From NCBI GenBank assembly GCA_030267565.1, contig BRXU01000003.1, positions 1,472,001-1,536,000 of the forward strand: a stretch of 64,000 bases of DNA, given 5' to 3'. Shown piece by piece: positions 42,887 through 53,077 of this stretch. This DNA is from Pleodorina starrii (Eukaryota; Chlorophyta; Chlorophyceae; Chlamydomonadales; Volvocaceae). The first letter of the stretch is position 1, and every line of letters starts with the position of its first letter. Under the pieces are notes generated by a model that saw only the letters and a list, made by a program, of their open reading frames with translations, was not told where the DNA came from and ran no database searches. The position numbers and the translations under genes were made by a program.

Positions 42887-43855
42887 GCCACCGCCGCCAC
42901 CGGCGCGGCGCACCGCCGCCACCGCCTCCCGCAGGTGCAGCAGCTGCGGCTGCGGCGGCGATTGCGACTGCGACTGCGAGGAAAGGGTCGGGTCCGCGAG
43001 GGCCCCGAGCTGGAAAAGGGACCCGGGAAGGTCGTGCCTGACGCCGGCTGACGGCGTGGTGCCGCCGGCGGCGGCGGCAGCGGCGGCGGCGGCTGTCGTC
43101 GTGGGGTGTGGTGGGGGTGCTACTGCGGATGGTTCTGGCTCCGGAGCCGCGGCTAAGCCGGCGGCGGCGCCGGCGGCGGCGACGGGATCGCCGGAGTCCG
43201 GCGACCCCGTCGCCGTCGCAGGACCTGCACTGGCGGCCGTCGGCGCCGCTCGCGCTTGCTGCTGCGACGGCGGCTGCGCAAGCGCAGCGGCAGCCGCGGC
43301 GATGGCGTCGGCGACCGGGTCCGCTGACGGCGCCGCTGACGGCGCCGCCGACGCCGAGTCGGCTGACGGAGGCACCTCCGTCTGCAGCCAGCCGCCGTCG
43401 CCGTCGCCTCCTCCTGTACCGGCAACCATGACTCGGGGGTTCACCCTGTCGCCGCCGCCGCCGGTGCTCCCGCTACTGTCCTTCGCGCCCGCTACTCCTC
43501 CGCTGCTGCTGCTGTTGCTGCTGCTGCCTAACCCGCCGCCGCCGCCGCTGCCCTCGTTCACTGCCCGCGCACCGGCGGCGCCGCCGCCACCGCTGCGCCC
43601 CGCGCCTGGCCGCACCCGCATCCGGCGCTGTTCCACGCCAGGCACCCAGCGCCGTCGGGCCGCCTCACCTCCTCCGCTGGGTTCCAGACCGGTCCAGTAG
43701 GCCCCGCCAAGCAGGGCGGCGAACAGCAGCAGCAGCGGGAACAGCCGCAACGAGTTGGAGGCCGTACAGAAACCGACGACGCCGCCGCCGCCGCATTCAC
43801 CGCCGCCGCCACCGCCGCCGCTGCAGCGCCCGCCGCGGCGCGGGCCGCGGCGCAT
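38577..43855 (-). CDS. GT-A type glycosyltransferase, paralog A, 7 exons
   Basis: Likely type II Golgi/ER membrane glycosyltransferase resembling the MGAT4 (GT54)/PGAP4 class. Exons in order of transcription are 43855-42722, 42325-41756, 41510-41454, 40905-40843, 40427-39816, 39588-39487 and 38870-38577; every exon is a multiple of three (943 aa). One N-terminal membrane helix (about 36-56) precedes a long Gly/Ala/Pro/Ser-rich stem. Family-type landmarks are ATTLSV-like SIAASDARPTTLSV, FPHLRIRYLPDEVPERN, LPLVVLEGDVLLAPRF (Glu587-Gly588-Asp589 in place of a DxD/EDD metal motif), PDFAISLYNPG, VWSWGTQ (806-812), GLQDIELVR and YVARPNLVQHVGASSSLF near the C-terminus. Exon 4 uses a GC donor (CAG/GCGAGG), shared with paralog B. 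A run of about 18 Gly in exon 1 may vary in length. The donor sugar and acceptor are not known. Confidence 0.78.
38772..38783. repeat. Palindrome-family site GACCCGTGGGTC
   Basis: In coding exon 7 of paralog A (codes for DPRV on the minus strand). The same site is kept in paralog B at 46573. Confidence 0.8.
40030..40041. repeat. Palindrome-family site GACCCACGGGTC
   Basis: In coding exon 5 of paralog A, in a different reading phase from the exon 7 site. Confidence 0.8.
42849..42903 (-). repeat. (GGC)n tract coding poly-Gly
   Basis: About 18 GGC/GGT codons in exon 1 of paralog A. Confidence 0.85.
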
Positions 43856-43992
43856 TTCACCCTACGCGGGAGGGCTGGCTGCCCCCTTGCTGCTGCTGTT
43901 ACTGCTGATGTTGCTGTTGCTGCTGGCTCGGCTGAGGGTTTTTTTAAGGCTCTCTAGTTGTTGTGTTTTGCTGCTGTGGGCTCCGGACTCCG

Positions 43993-44008
43993 GAAGAGAG
44001 AAAGAGAG

Positions 44009-44046
<38 letters not shown>

Positions 44047-44052
44047 AGAGTC
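43993..44052 (+). repeat. (GA)n microsatellite
   Basis: Long GA run with two TA interruptions, just upstream of paralog A. Confidence 0.9.
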
Positions 44053-44691
44053 TTTTTAAAGTCCGCTGAGGACGCAAACAGTGGAGGAGAGCCGAGGCGG
44101 GATCAGGGTCGGGGGCGCGGAGGGGCCGCCGTGCCCACCGCCGGCGCCGGCGCCGTTGCGCGGCAGAAGCCCCTGGGAGCAGACGACCCTCGGACACAAC
44201 AGCTGTCTGGATTGGTTTGGGGTGGTGCGGGCTGTGGCCGGCCTGTCAGATAGTGGCGGCAAAAGGGCCCGCGCGGGGCTGCGCGAGGAGACTGAGCGCC
44301 GGCCCCTCGGGGGTCACACTCGGGCGCTGGCGCGACGTAATTGAAAGGTGCCGCGCCTCGGGCGGCCGGGCATCAGGCAGGTACAGGTATGCTGCATACA
44401 CTTTTCTTCTTGCGCTGCTGCTGATGCTGATGAAGTACTAAGCGTTTGGTTGCGCCTGCTCGATGCAGTGTTGCGTGGCTGCTTCTGTGCGGGTAACTAT
44501 GTGGAAAGCGAGTTCGTCCTTTGAGTAACTAATTTGTTTCCGACGTAGGACTGCAGCCTTGTGCGGATTTGTCTGGAATTTTGGAGCGTGTGACGATGTG
44601 GACAGCAAGTTCGGACTCTCAGAGAGATAACGAGCCGAGAGAAGGTAGTACGGCAACATCCAACAATGGGCATACGGGGGCCGCAACGACC

Positions 44692-44703
44692 GACCCGTGG
44701 GTC
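44692..44703. repeat. Palindrome-family site GACCCGTGGGTC
   Basis: In the intergenic region between the two glycosyltransferases. Confidence 0.8.
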
Positions 44704-45555
44704 GCTTCGTTGTGGGTTTTCCCTCAACGGACCCCAACTGCCATTTCCTTCAGTTTTCCAAACGTCGAACGCAGCCGGCCGCAGCCGCCGATGATGGAGC
44801 GTCCTCTTTCCGTTCCACACAAGCAGCGTGATGTTCCGCAGAAGAGTGCTCGTTTTCCGCAGCTCCCAGCTCCCAGCTCCCAGCTCGCAGCTCGCGGCTC
44901 GCTGCTCGGAGCGGTAGGAACGCAAACCTGCCACCGGGCCCACAACTGTGGTTGCTGTTATAACGGGATCCAGATCGTCGGATAAAGGTTGAGCCCGCGG
45001 GGTTGAGCTGGTCGGGCAGCGTGCAGCGCCCCTCTCTCGCAGCGTTGTTACAGGGAAAAGCTTGGAAGGGCACCGCGGCGCTGCACGGCCTGTTCGAATC
45101 GTTCGAGAGTCCGACTACTACGGTACTGTCTACTGAGTGTACTGACTGCTGCAATCACATCCGTGGCTACTGACTGGATCGGCAAGATGACGGACTACAT
45201 TTCGGGGAGCGCCGGAGAGAGCGCGTGGAGAAGCTCCCGCCAATTACCCGCCCAACCCGGGTGCCGATACGGTATCGTACGGCATGTGTATGTGTCTTCG
45301 GAGCGCGGCCCCCACCCACCTACCCACCCACACACGCCCATATATATCCAAGTGGCGCCTCGAGACGCCTCCGCAGCACTCATCACTCAAAACACCGAGA
45401 GCCGCACCGAGGTGTTGGGAGTTTGGCCGCAGCCCAATACCGTATGTCAGGTGACCAGCTGATTCTCTGGGTGTACGGTATGTATCATACAACTGTAACC
45501 GCCAACTACCGGCTCTAACCGCCGGCTCTAACGGCCCTTATGGAGCCCATTGTAA

Positions 45556-45570
45556 CAACATCAACAACAG

Positions 45571-45602
<32 letters not shown>

Positions 45603-45615
45603 GCAACGACACCAA
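45556..45615 (+). repeat. CAACAA/CATCAA simple repeat
   Basis: Trinucleotide CAA repeats with CAT and CAG changes. Confidence 0.85.
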
Positions 45616-46371
45616 CAGCTCATCCGCAGGGGCCGACCTCGCCATAAAGCTCTGTTCCCCGGCCCGCCCTGCAGCGTACGGTAACTGTACGACAGCAATT
45701 CAACCCGCCGCCGATGTCCCACGTCTTCGTTCATGCGGCAGACTTCACCCCTCGGTGCATATACCGGCACACAGCGACAATCAGAGCGAGACCAGGCCGG
45801 GCTGTACATACGTGGCTTCATATTCACGCACCACCTCAGCCAGCGCCGTTATCAGCGGCATGGTAGATGGTACCGTTACCTTTTGGCGTTCTTGTGGTTG
45901 TCCCAGTGGGCCTTACCGGTATTGACACGTCGTAACAATGCACTTTTGGCGCATACCGAAGGCGCTTTGGCTCGTAGTAGTGACCTCAATGCAATACACC
46001 GACGACGACGAAGCGAGCCCTCCCTCCCTCCACCCCTCTCTACCTCCCTCCCTCCCTCCCTCCCTGCCTCCCACCTTCCCAGGATTCAACATCGTACATG
46101 CCGTACTGCAAGGCCTCTCCACTACTTGCAAGATGCAACGCATTCAGTCTTTGGTCCTTGCGGAGAAGCCCCCAGCCCTAAGCCAACACGCGCACGTTGT
46201 CCAACACGGTTCGTATCCACTACGACGCCCGTCCGTCTCCAGCTCTCCCCACCACCACCACCCCACACACATAGACGGCCACAGCAGTAGTGTCAACTGT
46301 TCTTGGGTCGACTGTAAAACGGTTCACTCATCAACAGTGCCGACAACCACCACCACCGACCACTACCACCC

Positions 46372-49300
46372 CTACCACGTCTCCGGCGGGTCCCCTCCCG
46401 GCATGGCCACCCGGGCCGGGAAGGTGGTGGACATGTGGAAGCGACTGGACACCGCTCCGAACAGAGAGCTGGAGGCACCCACGTGCTGGACCAGGTTGGG
46501 ACGAGCCACGTACAGATAGCAGGGCGGGGAGGAAGGGGAGGGGGAGGAGGGGCCGGTGTCGTTGCCGTGTATGACCCGTGGGTCACATGCGGCGCCCGTG
46601 ATCTTGGGCTTGGCCTTCCCCGCCGGCATGAGCGGCAGGCCGAAGCAGTGGCGCTGCTGCATGTGCCGAACCTGGGAAGGACAGTTGGGAGCGGTTGGGC
46701 GGTTGGGGAGGTTGGAAGTTGGGAATCTAGCGAATGTAGCGGGGCGGGGAGGGGGGGGCCAAAGCGCGGTTGGGCTACCCGTGCTTGCGGCGGTGAAGGG
46801 GCCTGCCCATACACAGCGAGTTACCTGATACCGCGTGCCCGTGCTCGTGCTAGTGCCTGACACAGCGCGTTTCACCCCGGTGGGTCGTCTCCGCTGCAGT
46901 GCACAGACCGTGTCTGACCAGGCATTCAGACTGGCCTGGTCTGTAGTGGCCATAGTGGTAAGGCCGCCGTTGGGCGCTGCGAGGTCGCCGTTGCGTCCGG
47001 GAAGGCCGCCGTTGCACCACCGTTGCGCACAGGAAGGCCGCCGTTGGACGGTGCGAGGCCGCCCGCCCGAGAAGACGCTCCGCGACTGGCAACACGCCAA
47101 TGCGGATACGATACAAATGGATACACACGCGATACCACACAATCAGGTCAATGACACACGTAGGAATGCGTACAAGCGTCGTGCAAGAGGCCGTACCAGT
47201 TCGATGTCCTGCAGCCCGTCCTGCGGCGCGCAGCCCGCCAGGATCTCCCGTATATGGCGCGCGAAGCTCACACGCATGCCGTACGATAGCAGCACGCCCT
47301 GCCGTACAACACGGGTGCGGGCGGGCAGGGCAGGCAGGCAGGCAGGCGGACAGGCAGGCAGGCGGACAGCGTGAAACGCAGCCTGAATGGTACGGCGATA
47401 CGCTTGTTACGGCGGCACCTTGGATATGGGGCCGGGAGCGGCCACCGATGCCGTTCCTCGGCTTCTTCGCCGCTATCGTGTACCGGTAGTTGTACCCCGG
47501 GCGCAGCGGGTGGTGGGGGTGGTGGGGGTGGTGTTGGTGGTAAGACTTGGGCGTAAGGCATATTAAGGACAGACGCCATGTGATAGTGACTGCGTCACAC
47601 AGCCGTGTCATGACACCCGACAACACCGCCGTCCTCCAACCCTCCTCGCAGCCTCCACAAAGCGATAAAACGCCCGGAAACAAAGAATACGGAAGGAGTA
47701 ACAACAACCACCTCGACTCCAGCTGATACCGGCACCCAAGTGACACGTGCGCGCTTAGTAAACAGATCCGCGGGTCGTACGTTGTCGTACAGCTGTCGTA
47801 CCTGCGCGCCCCATGACCAAATGGACGGCACCAGCGTCAGACGAGTGAACGCGGACCCCTGCCTGCCGCCGCCGTCGCCACTGCCGCCGCCGCCGTCGCC
47901 CTTCCCACCGCCCGTACGGTTGCCGCCGCCGGCCGTACTGTTGCTGCCGCCGCCCACACTGTTCCCGCCGCCGCCGTCGCCGCCGCTTGCACCACCACCG
48001 CCGTCGCCGCCGCCCTGCCCCATCCGAACCTGCACCATCGGGGGCCCCCCAAGCACGCCGGCTCAGGTCATCCGAAGCGCGGGTTCATCCCAGCCCATCT
48101 CATCCCTGTGCTGGAAGTGATAAGGTCGCGTGGGCGCCTCCTCCGCAGGTCTGGGCTTCGGCTTTCGCAACAGTGTGTCGAGTCAGTTGCGGTGTGTGTG
48201 TTTGTTTGCACCGGCAGGCAAACACACACACACACACCGCAAAACGCACTTCTCTGGGGCCGTTCTCCGCAAGACGCTCCGTTCATCGGCATCCCCCCGG
48301 AATCGGCACCCCGGCCCCCCGGAACGAGTACGCGGCGCAAGTCTCGAACTCCAGGCAACCTCATAGCCCCCGAGGGGCATGAGGCACCAGCAGGCAGAAT
48401 CCTGGATCCTGGACTCGCGCTCACGAGCTCCTTCCCGCGATTCCAGTCACAGCGGCGCCAGCGGCCGGTCGCTTTCGCGGCACCGACCCGCGGGTCGCGG
48501 TATTTTCTTTTTACCCCACTGGAGTCCGGACTTCGGGTGGGAGGGCCCCAATGTGGGCTTCACCTCACCTCACTTCACCACACTTTTGGGGTATTTACCT
48601 CACCCGTCACCCCACCTCACCCCACCTCACCTCCCCCACCTCACCTCCCCCACCTCCTCCTGGGGCAGCGGTGTGGCCTCATAGATGCGCAGCACCTCGG
48701 GGACCTCCCGCGGGGTCATTCCCGGGTCGTACAGGCTGACGGCGAAGTCCGGCGGCGTCACGACGCCGCCGCCACCGCCGCCGCCGCCACCGCCGCCGCC
48801 TTCTGCGCTGACGTTGCTTGCAGCGCCGCTCTTCACTCCCCACGGTCCCGCCGGGTCCTGTGTCGTACGAATGGGGTCCTCTGTCGTACACATGGGGTCC
48901 TGTGTCGTACACACGGTCTGGCCTGGCCTCCCTGGCCATCCGTCCGTCCGTCCGTCCAATCCGATCTGATCTGTCTGTCTGTCTGTCTGTCCTCAGCTCC
49001 TCACGCGAGCAGGCCGTCCAGGGTACCCCCAACCCAACGCAACGGACGCAACCCAAAACGCATTCACTCCGCTCACTCACGTTCATGACCTCTCGCGCAA
49101 TTTTGCATCCGCGCACTCACGCAATGCACCCCCGGACAGCAGCGCAACCCAAACAACCTCACCCGCGCAAACCGGCGCTTCCATGGACGCATCCCTCGGC
49201 CCCCCTTTCAATTCTCCCGCGCGCCCCCCCCGGCCCCCCTCGCCTGCATCATCCTCAGCAGACATGCCATTCGGTCGCCGAAGCGCGGTGCCAGCAGTAC

Positions 49301-51618
49301 ATCACCCTGAGGTACAAGGGGGGGACAGGATGAGGACAGAGGATGGCAGTTTCCAGGCGGGCGGGAGCGTGCTGTTGGTTCATGCCTTGCCTTCAGAACT
49401 GGACCGGGGCGGGAAATAGATGCCAGATCAGATCAGATCAGATCAGATCAGATCAGATCAGATCAGTGCAACTCCCATGATGAAGTGATGAAACATCCAT
49501 TACATACACTCCACGTGCGTGCTTTCATAACGCGCGTGTGCGCGCTTGTCTGTGAGATGCGTGCGCTTCTTCCTGGGGGGGCAGCGGGGACGGCCTTCCC
49601 TAAGCTCACCCTCCTTTCCCCCCTCCCTCCCGCTCCCGCCCCTCCCTAAACTCCCTTTCCCCCCTCCCCCCCTCCCCCTGCCTCCTTCCCTCCCCTCCCC
49701 CTGCCCCTGCCTCCTCCCCCCACGTCCCCCTGCCTCCTCCCCACCTCCAGCACCACCAGAGGCAGCTCCCTCATCCGAGCATCACCCGCCTCAGCCGCGA
49801 CCTGGACAGCGGGGGGGGGGGGTTACCCAACGGATTGGGGAAGAGGGGGTATCTATGAAACAAAAACAAAAACAGAAAACAAATACAAAAAAAGCAAAAC
49901 AAACGAAAAAACTAAAACCCCAGCGCGTTCTCTTTGCTGCCGGTAGATGGCTGCATCTGCGGACCACAAGAGGCATCCGCAGCGCCGCGACGGCCTGCGG
50001 CCTCCGCATGTCACAACCGTCAACCACCAACCACCAAAGCCGCCAACCGCCGCGCGTTACCTGGTCCGGCACGCGCAGCGTCTGGTGGAAGGCCGCCATG
50101 ATGTTGCGCTCCGGAACCTCGTCCTGTAGGTAGCGGATCCGCAGATGCGGGAAGGGCGACCGCGGCGGCACGAACCCCTCATCCGCCCCGGCGTCGCCGC
50201 CGCCGCCGCCGCTGCGGAGCGCCGCGATGCCGCCGGTGTACATCTCTAAATTGGCCAGGAGGCTGATGGCGACGTCGCCGTCGCCGTCATCGCCGTTGCC
50301 GTCATCGCCCTTGCCTCCGCCGCCGCGCTCCTTGACCGGGTCGTGTGTGGCCCACATCACCGTGAGCGTTGTGGGCCTTGCGTCCGATGCGGCGATGCTG
50401 AGCAGCGTCATGGCCAGGTAGCGGCCGTGCTGGGCCTGCGGTGGTTTCGGAGGGCGGGCAGTTTGGGACATTGGGAGGTTGGATGCTGTAAGGAATCGGC
50501 CGGTACGTTGGTTGGTTGGTTGCTGCTAGCTTGTCCTTGACCGGGCTTTCCTTGCCTCGGCTGCTTCGGTGCGAATGCCGCCCTCGCCGCGTTGCGTCAC
50601 CTCCGCTCCGCTCTGTCACGGTCCGTCATCGGTCGTCACGAGCACCCGGCCAAGCAAGGAACGCACCAGGGAGGGAGGCACCAGTACCACCGCCTGCCAG
50701 CCAGCTTACCCAAACACGATGATGACGACCCCGATCTCTTTCTAACAAGCACAACCGCAATGCACACACAACCGCAATACACACAACTCACCCACACACA
50801 CTCGCTCGCCCACTCACCCGCGGCGACGCCAGCACCACCAAATGGTACTCGGCCACCTCCGCTGCACTCGCCGCCGCACACAATGGCAGCGGCGGCGGCG
50901 GCGGCCGCCGTCGCCGCTGTCGCTGTTCCGCCTCCTCCTCCTCCTCGGGCGGCTGCTGGCCCGGCGCGGCGGTTGCGGATGTGTCGTTGCCGCCGCCAAG
51001 GGAAGCGGCAGCGGCCCGACCCTCGGGTGACGGCTGCTGCTGCTGCTGCTGCAGCGGCGACGGCGGCGGCGATGGTGGCGACGGCGCGGCGGCTGCCGCT
51101 GCCGCCGTCGGCTCTGCCGTACCAGCTACAGCCGCTGCCTCAGGGCCGCCGACGCGGTCCAGTAAAGAAGCCGAGGCGGCCGCCGGGCCGACCGGAGCCC
51201 CGACCTCCGCCAGCGGCTTGCCGCCGCCGCCGGCGCCGCCGCCGCCGCGGGCGTTACCCGTGCCGCTACCAATGCCGCTGACGTTGCTGCTTCCGCCGCT
51301 GCCGAGGCTGCGCGGGAGCCCCAACCCCGCGTCGGTCCGCAGCCGCCACGGTTGGGCTTCGGCCGCAGGCAGCCACCGATGCAGCGACGCCTCGCGGCCG
51401 CCCCGCTCCGAACAGAGCCAGTAGGCGCCTCCCACCAGGGCAGCCAGCAAGGCCAGCAGCAGCAGGAGCAACCGCAGCGCCAAGGGGGCCATGAGACTGC
51501 TGCTGCTGCTGCCCCCGTCTTGGAAGTTGCCACCGGCGCCGCCGCAGGAGCGGAAGGGCCAGCAGTGTGCGCGGCGGAGGAGGCGGATGGGGAGGCGGCT
51601 GCACGGTGCCTGCGGCAT
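46372..51618 (-). CDS. GT-A type glycosyltransferase, paralog B, about 8 exons
   Basis: Tandem paralog of the 38.6-43.9 kb gene. Exons in order of transcription are 51618-50818, 50435-50061, 49801-49745, 49306-49244, an exon ending at 48654 (start uncertain, roughly 48.85-48.97 kb), 48029-47811, 47298-47197 and 46671-46372. All defined exons are multiples of three. The N-terminal membrane helix is at about 44-68, followed by a Gly/Ala/Pro-rich stem. Shared blocks are SIAASDARPTTLTV, FPHLRIRYLQDEVPERN, LPLVVLEGDVLLAPRFGDRM, PDFAVSLYDPG, IWSWGAQ, GLQDIELVR and YVARPNLVQHVGASSSLF. Unlike paralog A, the exon with SLYDPG is split by an intron of about 625 bp (48030-48653). Exon 5 starts in a repeat-rich stretch where several in-frame CAG acceptors are possible, so this exon may be damaged or mis-modelled; otherwise the gene looks intact. 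Gene order and strand fit a simple tandem duplication. Confidence 0.72.
46573..46584. repeat. Palindrome-family site GACCCGTGGGTC
   Basis: In the last coding exon of paralog B, the homolog of the site at 38772. Confidence 0.8.
48187..48243. repeat. GT/AC hairpin in paralog B extra intron
   Basis: TTGCGGTGTGTGTGTTTGTT near the left end pairs with an AACACACACACACCGCAA-type right arm around ACCGGCA. The arms differ slightly in the number of CA units. Confidence 0.75.
48485..48496. repeat. Palindrome GACCCGCGGGTC
   Basis: In the intron of paralog B that splits the SLYDPG exon. Last of the eight sites in the window. Confidence 0.8.
48858..48918. repeat. About 21-bp repeat, three copies
   Basis: Three copies of a GGGTCCTSTGTCGTACRMA-like unit at the start of the uncertain exon 5 of paralog B. 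Read on the coding strand in the exon 5 frame they give CTTQDP, CTTEDP and RTTQDP. Confidence 0.7.
49424..49466 (+). repeat. (GATCA)n microsatellite
   Basis: About eight GATCA units in the paralog B intron between exons 3 and 4. Each unit carries a GATC site. Confidence 0.9.
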
Positions 51619-53077
51619 CTCACGGCGTGTCGGCCTGCCGGACGGCCGGCGGCGGTACTGGCGGGGGCTGGCTGCGGGTACGGCTGAGGCTGCGGCTGGG
51701 CTGGGCTGGGCTGCTGGAACTGGGGCTGAGCGCGGCTCGAGCGTTCGTTAGTGGGGAGGGGGCAAACGTGACCCAACGGTGCTCTCGACCGTGCAGCAGC
51801 AGCAGCAACAGTGAAAAGAAAGCGGTGTTTTCTTGCGGCAAATGCTGCTTTGGATTACGTCCACCGATCCTTGTAGTGCTGGTGGCCTGGGACCGGCGGC
51901 GCGGGCGCCGACCCGCCGCTGCTGCCGGTGGGGGGAGGGGGAGAGACGAGAGCGGAGGAGCTTAAATAGGATACTGGCAACGAGCGACGGTGCGAAGGCG
52001 TTTGCAAAGTGCGCAACGGCGGTGGTGACAGCGACAGAGGAGACGGCGGTGGTGATGCCGGAACTGACAACGGCAGCGCCGGCAGCAACGGGAGCGACAG
52101 CCGCCAAGGGCGTGGCGCTTACCGGTGGGGGAGCGTTTTCTTGGGTGGGCGGGGATGACAGGTCCAGGTCCCCGCTTTGGAAGGGATGAGAGCTCGAGAA
52201 GTGGCGTCGGCAGGAGTTGAGCCGGCAGTATAGCTTTTCCGTTGCAGGAGGCAACGTCAAAAGTGCCCAAGAGCCCTGTGAGCTTGCAAGGCGCCCTCCT
52301 GTGGTTGGCTTGGCGGAGGCCCTTAGGGCCGTTAGGTTATCTCGGCAGATGGGCAACGAGTCCAACAGTGAACTGGTTTCTGTGGGACCTGCAGACTGCG
52401 GGTTGGCAGTGGTATCGCATTTGTTTACATCACGCGAAAATGCCAAGGACAGTACGGGCCTGCCCCATTGGCGCCCCATGGGTCCAGTTCGGAGCGCTGC
52501 GACCGACATTAAAGTAGGTAATTTTTGTTCCCAGATCTGTATGTGGCTCGCGTACAGGCGTGTTTGTCGCGCACGAGAAAATCCCATCCTTGATGGAGCG
52601 AATGGGTGCCTCTCAGTAGCCAGCGGCCAAGAAGCCAGCAGCCAGCAGCTCAAGAGAATTGCAACACAGCATTTTACACATAGCACAATGACCATTCATC
52701 TTCACGTCGTCATTGGAAGCTAGATGATAAGATGAAGACACAAACTTCAGTTGGCGCTGATGGCAGCGTTGGGCGGGGTATTCCCTAGAAGACCTAGTAA
52801 TATGTGAAGAGCTCCAGGGAGTTGTTAAAAGATGCAGCCGCAAGGAAGGCCCCAATAGGCCCGTTGAGGCCCGTTGTGGCCCAGTCAAGCCCAGTACGGC
52901 ACAGCACACACGGCATAGCACAAATGCATTTCCCATGGCACCCTGCCTCGCCTTATCCCTTGCTATGTGTTGCAGACTTCATTCATTGAAATACCTTTGG
53001 GAGAGGGCAGCCACCCAAAGAGAATTTGAACATCTGACCATTGGAACAAGCAGGCCTCCGCACCAGCTTCCGTAGCC
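51619..53077. promoter_or_regulatory. Divergent intergenic region, glycosyltransferase B / VID27
   Basis: Paralog B (minus) and the VID27-like gene (plus) start at its two ends. GC is moderate. Open frames occur on both strands (a minus-strand ORF at 51748-52695 and a plus-strand frame at about 52217-52723), but no family is recognised. Confidence 0.45.
51748..52695 (-). CDS. Unrecognised 315-aa ORF, doubtful
   Basis: Open frame from ATG 52695, with a hydrophobic start (MVIVLCVKCCVAILLSCWLL) and an Ala/Val-rich part near residues 190-245. It lies in the same strand sense as paralog B, directly upstream of it. No family is recognised and codon use is mixed. It could be a 5' UTR or chance ORF. 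A competing plus-strand frame overlaps it. Confidence 0.18.
   Translation of the reverse strand: MVIVLCVKCCVAILLSCWLLASWPLATERHPFAPSRMGFSRARQTRLYASHIQIWEQKLPTLMSVAALRTGPMGRQWGRPVLSLAFSRDVNKCDTTANPQSAGPTETSSLLDSLPICRDNLTALRASAKPTTGGRLASSQGSWALLTLPPATEKLYCRLNSCRRHFSSSHPFQSGDLDLSSPPTQENAPPPVSATPLAAVAPVAAGAAVVSSGITTAVSSVAVTTAVAHFANAFAPSLVASILFKLLRSRLSPSPHRQQRRVGARAAGPRPPALQGSVDVIQSSICRKKTPLSFHCCCCCCTVESTVGSRLPPPH

Larger units (their letters stand above)
43856..46371. other. Intergenic between the tandem glycosyltransferases
   Basis: Contains the 5' flank of paralog A and the 3' flank of paralog B. A GA microsatellite is at about 43993-44052, a CAGCTCC/CAGCTCG repeat at about 44864-44905, and a CAACAA/CATCAA repeat at about 45556-45615. 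Plus-strand frames at 44.57-44.98 and 45.16-45.46 kb are open but unrecognised and lack splice support, so they are not called. Confidence 0.5.

Noticed and set aside
42519..43700. 393-codon plus-strand frame
   Set aside because: Antisense shadow of exon 1 of glycosyltransferase A, made of GC-rich codon repeats.
44569..44985. Plus-strand ORF between the glycosyltransferases
   Set aside because: No family and no splice support; its C-terminal half is produced by a CAGCTCC simple repeat.
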